A stretch of DNA of 15,835 nucleotides from JAAZNV01 sp049297375 (GTDB lineage Bacteria; Patescibacteriota; WWE3; UBA101185; UBA10185): positions 1-15,835 of the forward strand of contig JBAQUF010000062.1 of the NCBI GenBank assembly GCA_049297375.1, read 5' to 3'. The notes under the pieces are model-generated. The model was not told the DNA's origin and ran no database searches. It saw only the letters and a list, made by a program, of their open reading frames with translations. The translations under genes and the position numbers were made by a program. Position 1 is the stretch's first letter. Every line of letters begins with the position of its first letter. Below are positions 11,735 to 15,835 of the stretch, piece after piece.

Positions 11735-13161
11735 ATGTTTGGTTTTGACTTGCGATAATCAGTCTTCTCTTGAAAAACTTTGGCTACTCCAATTACTTTA
11801 TCTTCGTTAAAATGATTTGCCATAAATTGTATTCCTACAGGCATATTATCTGCTAACCCACAAGGAATAGAAATGCCAGGAAGACCTGCAACACTACTTG
11901 GTTCTGTTAAAACGTCCATAAGTTCTCCAAACATAGAAGATTTTTCGCTTTCTCCAAGCTTTAATGCTACACAAGGCATTGTTGGAGCAACAAGAACATC
12001 TACACTTTCAAATGATTTATTAAAATCATCAATTATTAATGTTCTGACTTTTTGTGCCTTTTCATAAAATGCATCGTAGTAACCGGAACTTAAAGAATAA
12101 GTTCCAAGCATAATTCTTTTTTTAGCCTCAAATCCAAAGTTTGTTCTATCATTTCCATATCTAATACCATCTAGTCTTGCAAGATTAGAAGATACTTCAG
12201 ATCTTTGAAGTATTGTATAAACTGCTATGGAGTATTTTGGGCTTATTAAGTCCATATCTATAATGTCAGCACCCAAGCTTCTTAGTTTTTCAATGGCTTC
12301 ATTTACTTTTTGTTTAACACCATCTTCCAATTCAATTTCAAAGTATGATCTTGGTTTTCCAATTCTTAATCCCTTTAAGCTAAAACTTTTGGATTCTGTT
12401 AAGTAATTTTTAACTTCTTTAGGAGAAGATGTAGCATCTAAAGGGTCTTTTCCAGCAATTACTTCTAAAACATATGAAGCATCATCTACTGTTTTAGTTA
12501 TTGGTCCTGGACTATCTGTAGATGAAGCCATAGCAACAACTCCATATCTACTTACTCTTCCATATGTAGGTTTAAGTCCTGTAACTCCGCACCAAGCAGC
12601 AGGTCCTCTTATGCTTCCTGCAGTTTCAGAGCCTGTTGCAAATATGCACATGTCAGCAGATACTGCAGCAGCAGACCCACCAGATGATCCCCCAGGAACT
12701 TTATCTAAATCCCAAGGGTTTTTTGTGTCAAAGAAGTCTGATGTTTCCGTAGATGATCCATGAGCAAAGGCATCCATGTTTGTTTTACCAAGCAGTATTG
12801 CACCTGCTTCTTTCAATTTCTTTGTAACAGTAGATTCAAATGGAGGAATGTAATCTTTAAGCACATTAGAGCTAGCTGTGGTTTTTATTCCTTTTGTTGA
12901 AAAGTTATCTTTACATGCATAAGGAATACCAAAAAGAGGTTTAATTTCAAATATTGCTGACCCTTTCTTTTCTATTAACTCATCTGCTTCCCTTGCAGAT
13001 TTTAAAGCGTCATCTTCAATTATAGTAACAAAAGCTTTTATCTTCTTATCCAATGCTTTAATTCTATTTAAACAAGCTTTGGTTAAATCAACAGAACTAA
13101 ATTCTTTTTTCTTTAATCCTTCTATTGATTCTATAATTGTTAATTCATTTAAATTTTTCAT
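11731..13161 (-). CDS. gatA: Asp/Glu-tRNA amidotransferase subunit A
   Basis: GatA is the amidase-signature subunit that releases ammonia from glutamine or asparagine and passes it to GatB. The 476 residues match the family length. The Ser-cisSer-Lys triad is present: Lys in FGIPYACKDNF, the cis-Ser in GGSSGGSAAAVSADM, and the nucleophile Ser in the following GSIR segment. That segment reads GSETAGSIRGPA instead of the usual GSDTGGSIRQPA; Thr and the nucleophile are kept. Downstream WCGVTGLKPTYGRVSRYG is standard. The gene starts 33 bases after gatC and overlaps the next gene by 4 bases. The ATG at 13161 has no Shine-Dalgarno. With gatB and gatC it forms the whole GatCAB complex, implying that glutaminyl- and/or asparaginyl-tRNA is made indirectly in this organism. 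Confidence 0.97.
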   Translation of the reverse strand: MKNLNELTIIESIEGLKKKEFSSVDLTKACLNRIKALDKKIKAFVTIIEDDALKSAREADELIEKKGSAIFEIKPLFGIPYACKDNFSTKGIKTTASSNVLKDYIPPFESTVTKKLKEAGAILLGKTNMDAFAHGSSTETSDFFDTKNPWDLDKVPGGSSGGSAAAVSADMCIFATGSETAGSIRGPAAWCGVTGLKPTYGRVSRYGVVAMASSTDSPGPITKTVDDASYVLEVIAGKDPLDATSSPKEVKNYLTESKSFSLKGLRIGKPRSYFEIELEDGVKQKVNEAIEKLRSLGADIIDMDLISPKYSIAVYTILQRSEVSSNLARLDGIRYGNDRTNFGFEAKKRIMLGTYSLSSGYYDAFYEKAQKVRTLIIDDFNKSFESVDVLVAPTMPCVALKLGESEKSSMFGELMDVLTEPSSVAGLPGISIPCGLADNMPVGIQFMANHFNEDKVIGVAKVFQEKTDYRKSKPNI

Positions 13162-13194
13162 TTACTTAGTATTTATTTAGCTATCAACTAAAAG

Positions 13195-13494
13195 TTATCT
13201 ATCAAATACTGCTTTTGTAGCAAATAAACCATCTTTGTTTTCTCTTGCATTACTTAATGCTTCTTTTTTAGTTAATGTTTGTGATTTATTTTCATCACTT
13301 TGAAATACATTAGTAAGACCAGTTACTTGATATGTTACAGGAGTGTTTGTTGTATCTAGTTCATTAAGATTTTCTATGTATTTAACAGTCTCACTTAGCA
13401 TTTTAGATAACTTTTCTTCTTGTCCTGACACATCAAGATTAGATAATTTTGCTATTCTTTTGACTTCTTCTTTGGATATTACATTTTCAGCCAT
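13195..13494 (-). CDS. gatC: Asp/Glu-tRNA amidotransferase subunit C
   Basis: GatC wraps around GatA and GatB and stabilises the complex. The 99 residues match the family size. The N-terminal helical part VISKEEVKRIAKLSNLDVS is followed by LSKMLSETVKYIENLNELDTTN, and the C-terminal segment ALSNARENKDGLFATKAVFDR holds the conserved end that docks on GatA. It is the first gene of the gat cluster, 49 bases after the Nudix gene. There is no Shine-Dalgarno. TTTACA-N17-TACTGT ends 4 bases before ATG and may be its promoter. Confidence 0.95.
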   Translation of the reverse strand: MAENVISKEEVKRIAKLSNLDVSGQEEKLSKMLSETVKYIENLNELDTTNTPVTYQVTGLTNVFQSDENKSQTLTKKEALSNARENKDGLFATKAVFDR

Positions 13495-13498
13495 AGAT

Positions 13499-13527
13499 AC
13501 AGTAATTTAAACAGATTTTGATGTAAA
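13499..13527 (-). promoter_or_regulatory. Possible promoter of the gat cluster
   Basis: On the minus strand TTTACA (about 13522-13527) and TACTGT (13499-13504) are 17 bases apart, and the ATG of gatC follows after 4 bases. The -35 is good (5 of 6); the -10 keeps only the most conserved positions. It is the only promoter-like pair in the short gap before gatC. Confidence 0.35.
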
Positions 13528-13543
13528 TTTAAAGGAAATATAC

Positions 13544-14035
13544 CTAAGACTTTCTTAATTCCTTGTTTTTCTTCCATCCATACTCCGAGTAAAGACTACC
13601 TTTTTGAATATTTTTCCAAGCTAGGAAAGATATAGGAGAAAATTTTCTAGGTAAATGCTTCTTATCAAACCATTGCAAGTTATCACACTTATTAGGTTCG
13701 TTGTTTTTAACTTCCCCAAACCATTTATTACATTTAAAGAAAAGGTAGAAATATCTAAACTGAGAACTAGTTGAAGAAACATCCACGACGTGGATTAAAT
13801 CTAAATAATTTTCTTTTGCCCTTAGATTGGACTCTTCCCCAAGCTCCCTAACAGCGGCCTGCTTAAAAGTCTCGTCATCTTCGACGTGACCTGCTGGAAA
13901 AGCATAATAACCGTCTTTCCATCCTGTATTAAATCTTCTCAACAGTAACAGCTTATTATCTTTTTCTATAACAACACAAACAGCATACTTAACACATAGA
14001 ACATGCTTTTTATTTATTTTTACTCTTTTTGCCAT
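13544..14035 (-). CDS. Nudix hydrolase
   Basis: The 163-residue protein is a Nudix (MutT-type) pyrophosphohydrolase. The Nudix box runs GHVEDDETFKQAAVRELGEE followed by SNL; the catalytic RE and EE residues are intact, while the final Gly of the consensus is Asn. It is preceded by YYAFPAGH, as is common in the family. The N-terminus (KRVKINKK) is basic. Substrates range from oxidised nucleotides to NDP-sugars, and the sequence alone does not decide. Its ATG lies 16 bases inside the end of the zinc-ribbon gene, so the two are translated from one message; there is no Shine-Dalgarno. The stop at 13544 is followed by the gatC promoter region. Confidence 0.9.
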   Translation of the reverse strand: MAKRVKINKKHVLCVKYAVCVVIEKDNKLLLLRRFNTGWKDGYYAFPAGHVEDDETFKQAAVRELGEESNLRAKENYLDLIHVVDVSSTSSQFRYFYLFFKCNKWFGEVKNNEPNKCDNLQWFDKKHLPRKFSPISFLAWKNIQKGSLYSEYGWKKNKELRKS

Positions 14036-14250
14036 CTTGGAAGAGTAGGCATCAACTCATCACACATCTTTTCTGCTTCTTCCTTAGTTTTTCCCATAAA
14101 CTCTATAGCAGCATTAATACTACCTTCTCTTACCTGTTCTTTGGTTGCTAATACACCTGTTTCTTGGTTCTGACAGTAAATACAATACCTTCCATCATGC
14201 TTTGATTTAGTGGTATCCTCAAGAGGCATTCCACAACTTTCACAAATCAT
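14020..14250 (-). CDS. Small zinc-ribbon protein
   Basis: The 76-residue protein has a four-cysteine zinc ribbon at its N-terminus (C3-x2-C6 and, after about 16 residues, C-x2-C in YCIYCQN) and a helical tail with AIEFMGKTKEEAEKMCDELMPTLPRW. The layout, including the final RW, fits the 'putative zinc ribbon' family often called Zn_ribbon_2, whose function is unknown. ATG at 14250 is preferred because GAGAGG stands 7 bases upstream and the protein then starts at the ribbon; a longer reading to 14310 would run back into the lemA coding region. It follows lemA by 13 bases and overlaps the Nudix gene by 16, so lemA, this gene and the Nudix gene form an operon. Confidence 0.85.
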   Translation of the reverse strand: MICESCGMPLEDTTKSKHDGRYCIYCQNQETGVLATKEQVREGSINAAIEFMGKTKEEAEKMCDELMPTLPRWQKE

Positions 14251-14263
14251 AGTTAATCCTCTC

Positions 14264-14809
14264 TTAAAATTTAACTTCAACTTTAGCTTTCTCACTCTCA
14301 GTTGCTTCAAAGAATTCTTCAGGTTTAAATCCCATTGTTGATGCTAAGATATTATTTGGAAATACAGCTATCTTTTCATTGTATTGTCTAACTATAGTGT
14401 TATAGAACTGTCTTGAATATGCAACTTTGTCTTCTGTATCTGAAAGCTCCTTTTGAAGATTTACAAAACCTTCTTGTGCTTTAAGTTCAGGATAAGCTTC
14501 TGCAACGGCAAATAGTTTACCTAATGCTCCTCCAAGCATTTGATCTGCTTCTCCAGCTTCTTTAGGTGATTTAGCAGCAAGTAATGCTGATCTTGCTTGA
14601 GCTACACTTTCAAATACTTCTTTTTCATGACCTGCATATCCTTTTACAGTTTCTACAATATTTGGAATAAGATCTGCTCTTCTTTTTAATTGAACATCAA
14701 TTTGACTCCATGCTTCTTTTATCTTTACCTTAAGAGTAACAAGTGAGTTATATATTCCAATAACAAGAACTGCAATAATGGCAAATAATGCAAGAATTGG
14801 TAGTACCAC
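14264..14809 (-). CDS. lemA: LemA family membrane protein
   Basis: The 181-residue protein has one N-terminal membrane helix (about residues 2-22) followed by long helices typical of LemA: YNSLVTLKVKIKEAWSQIDVQLKRRADLIPNIVETVKGYAGHE, then a central Ala-rich region with LFAVAEAYPELKA, then RQFYNTIVRQYNEKIAVFPNNILA and FFEA near the end. Length is normal. The biochemical role of LemA proteins is unclear; they are often considered membrane-surface scaffolds. The start is GTG at 14809: AGGAGG (14818-14823) precedes it by 8 bases. A longer reading from GTG at 14818 would place the start codon inside the Shine-Dalgarno. It leads the lemA-zinc ribbon-Nudix operon. Confidence 0.95.
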   Translation of the reverse strand: MVLPILALFAIIAVLVIGIYNSLVTLKVKIKEAWSQIDVQLKRRADLIPNIVETVKGYAGHEKEVFESVAQARSALLAAKSPKEAGEADQMLGGALGKLFAVAEAYPELKAQEGFVNLQKELSDTEDKVAYSRQFYNTIVRQYNEKIAVFPNNILASTMGFKPEEFFEATESEKAKVEVKF

Positions 14810-14817
14810 AAAAATCA

Positions 14818-14823
14818 CCTCCT
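14818..14823 (-). promoter_or_regulatory. Consensus Shine-Dalgarno of lemA
   Basis: AGGAGG followed by TGA is an exact complement to the usual 16S rRNA 3' end. It sits 8 bases before the GTG at 14809 and decides that start. It also shows that the organism does use Shine-Dalgarno initiation for some genes. Confidence 0.9.
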
Positions 14824-14867
14824 AATAAATGCTTTAATAAAATTAAATACTTAAATGCAGAGAAATT

Positions 14868-15835
14868 CTATCTTGACTTTAGTTCTTTTACAAACTTTTC
14901 ATAAGGAAGAGTATTTAAAATGTTGTCTTTTAATGCCCAACCTCTCCTTGCGTTTTCTACCCCATACCTCATAAAACCAAGCTCATTTGTAGAATGAGCA
15001 TCAGATCCAATAATTAGTCTTACTCCCCATTCTATAGCACTTTTTACTAGATCATCAGGAAGATCAAGTCTTGAAGGCTGTCCATTTATTTCTAAAATAA
15101 TATTTTTGTCCCTTGCTGCATCAAATATTTTATTCCAATCAGGATCAATAGGATCTCTTTCATTTAACATTCTTCCTGATGGATGAGAAATAATATTTAC
15201 GTAAGGATTTTCCATTGCAGTAAGTATTCTTTCAGTTACTGTTTTTTTATCTTGATTAAACGCTGTGTGAACTCCAGCAATAACATAGTCTAAATTTTGC
15301 AAAATATCATCAGGCAGTCCTAAGGTATTATCAACTAGTATATTTACTTCATACCCATACAATACTTTAACTTTATCTTGGGATTGGTTTATATCATCAA
15401 TCTTCTTTCTTGTATCACTGACAATTTTTAAAACTGTTCCCAAACCCCTTGATTGAATACTTGGTGCATGATCTGATATTCCAATATATTCATAACCAAG
15501 TGTTGCCGCAGCTTCTACCATTTCTTCAATTGTATTTATTCCATCAGATGCAAGTGTGTGCATATGAAGATCTCCTTTTATATCTTTTAATTCAATTAGT
15601 TTTGGAAGTTTATGTTTTAAGGCTGTTTCTATCTCAAAATTACCATGTCTTATTTCTGGAGGAATATATGGAAGGCCCAGTTCTATATAAAAGTCTTCTT
15701 CATTTGAAAATTCTTTTATTTTATCTTCTTTTTTTATTCCATATTCAGAAAGGGACATTCCTTTGCTTAGTGCATAATTTCTAAGAAGAATATTATGTTG
15801 TTTTGATCCAGTAAAATACTGAAGCATAGCTCCAT
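14868..15835 (-). CDS. polX: DNA polymerase X (PolX), C-terminal part with PHP domain
   Basis: The reading frame continues past the right edge, so the N-terminal polymerase domains are not seen. The visible start GAMLQYFTGSKQHN corresponds to the end of the PolX palm/thumb (bacterial PolX has LQYFTGS-x-x-HN), and LSEYGI follows. The rest is a PHP phosphoesterase domain with its metal ligands: DLHMHTLASDG, YIGISDHAPS, GYEVNIL, GVHTAF, ISHPSGR, EINGQPSRLDLP and GSDAHSTN. Bacterial PolX couples gap-filling synthesis with PHP-dependent 3'-5' exonuclease and AP-endonuclease activities in base-excision repair, and all expected PHP motifs are present here. The full protein is usually about 570 residues. 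An internal ATG at 15827 is not the true start because homology continues upstream of it. Confidence 0.93.
   Translation of the reverse strand, partial: GAMLQYFTGSKQHNILLRNYALSKGMSLSEYGIKKEDKIKEFSNEEDFYIELGLPYIPPEIRHGNFEIETALKHKLPKLIELKDIKGDLHMHTLASDGINTIEEMVEAAATLGYEYIGISDHAPSIQSRGLGTVLKIVSDTRKKIDDINQSQDKVKVLYGYEVNILVDNTLGLPDDILQNLDYVIAGVHTAFNQDKKTVTERILTAMENPYVNIISHPSGRMLNERDPIDPDWNKIFDAARDKNIILEINGQPSRLDLPDDLVKSAIEWGVRLIIGSDAHSTNELGFMRYGVENARRGWALKDNILNTLPYEKFVKELKSR

Noticed and set aside
45..15835. Alternative genetic code with TGA as glycine (Gracilibacteria/SR1)
   Set aside because: tmk and gatA end at TGA at the expected protein lengths, and no conserved protein here is interrupted by an in-frame TGA.

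Overview
The window is AT-rich bacterial DNA with closely packed genes, almost all on the minus strand; only the first gene (45-671) and one small gene (8669-9013) read rightward. No rRNA, tRNA, insertion sequence or CRISPR array is visible, and no gene-free stretch exceeds about 160 bases. The gene set fits a small-genome bacterium of the Candidate Phyla Radiation (Patescibacteria). It combines a thymidylate kinase with EDY in place of the DRY motif, an RRM-type RNA-binding protein, a Clp ATPase with an N-terminal zinc finger, a family-A DNA polymerase without the 5' nuclease domain, a ribosomal protein L19 with a long acidic tail, LemA, PolX, and a GatCAB amidotransferase interleaved with small genes. 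TGA is used as a stop (tmk; gatA in an ATGA overlap), so the recoded Gracilibacteria/SR1 genetic code is not indicated. The phylum-level assignment is inference.

Layout. 45-1428: tmk converges on a SAM methyltransferase. 1509-2974: an RRM protein with a long leader, a small one-helix membrane protein and a membrane-anchored protein with TolB-like repeats. 3013-3965: two adjacent 'cassettes', each with the same style of extended -10 promoter, strong Shine-Dalgarno, small beta-rich ORF and an identical 34-bp terminator; the two proteins look like paralogues, one with a single domain and one with a tandem pair. 3974-6692: rplS and a ClpE/ClpC-like unfoldase whose promoter is overlapped by a CIRCE operator (the HrcA repressor site). 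6713-9055: polA and a divergent orphan small gene whose terminator contains the end of gatB. 9040-13494: gatC-gatA-small membrane protein-HEPN-like protein-short-chain dehydrogenase-gatB, which together supply the amidotransferase used for Gln-tRNA and/or Asn-tRNA. 13544-15835: Nudix hydrolase, zinc-ribbon protein, LemA and the C-terminal part of PolX, which runs off the right edge.

Two types of gene start are visible. Several genes (clp, gatB, the TolB-like gene, the 105-aa gene, probably the methyltransferase and gatC) have a -10-like box only 4-7 bases before ATG and no Shine-Dalgarno, which predicts leaderless mRNAs. Others (lemA, the zinc-ribbon gene, the RRM gene, both cassette genes, the 114-aa gene) carry clear Shine-Dalgarno sequences. 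The most interesting items are this split, the duplicated cassette family, the CIRCE-controlled leaderless clp promoter, the RRM leader with an upstream ORF, and the HEPN-like gene in the gat cluster.
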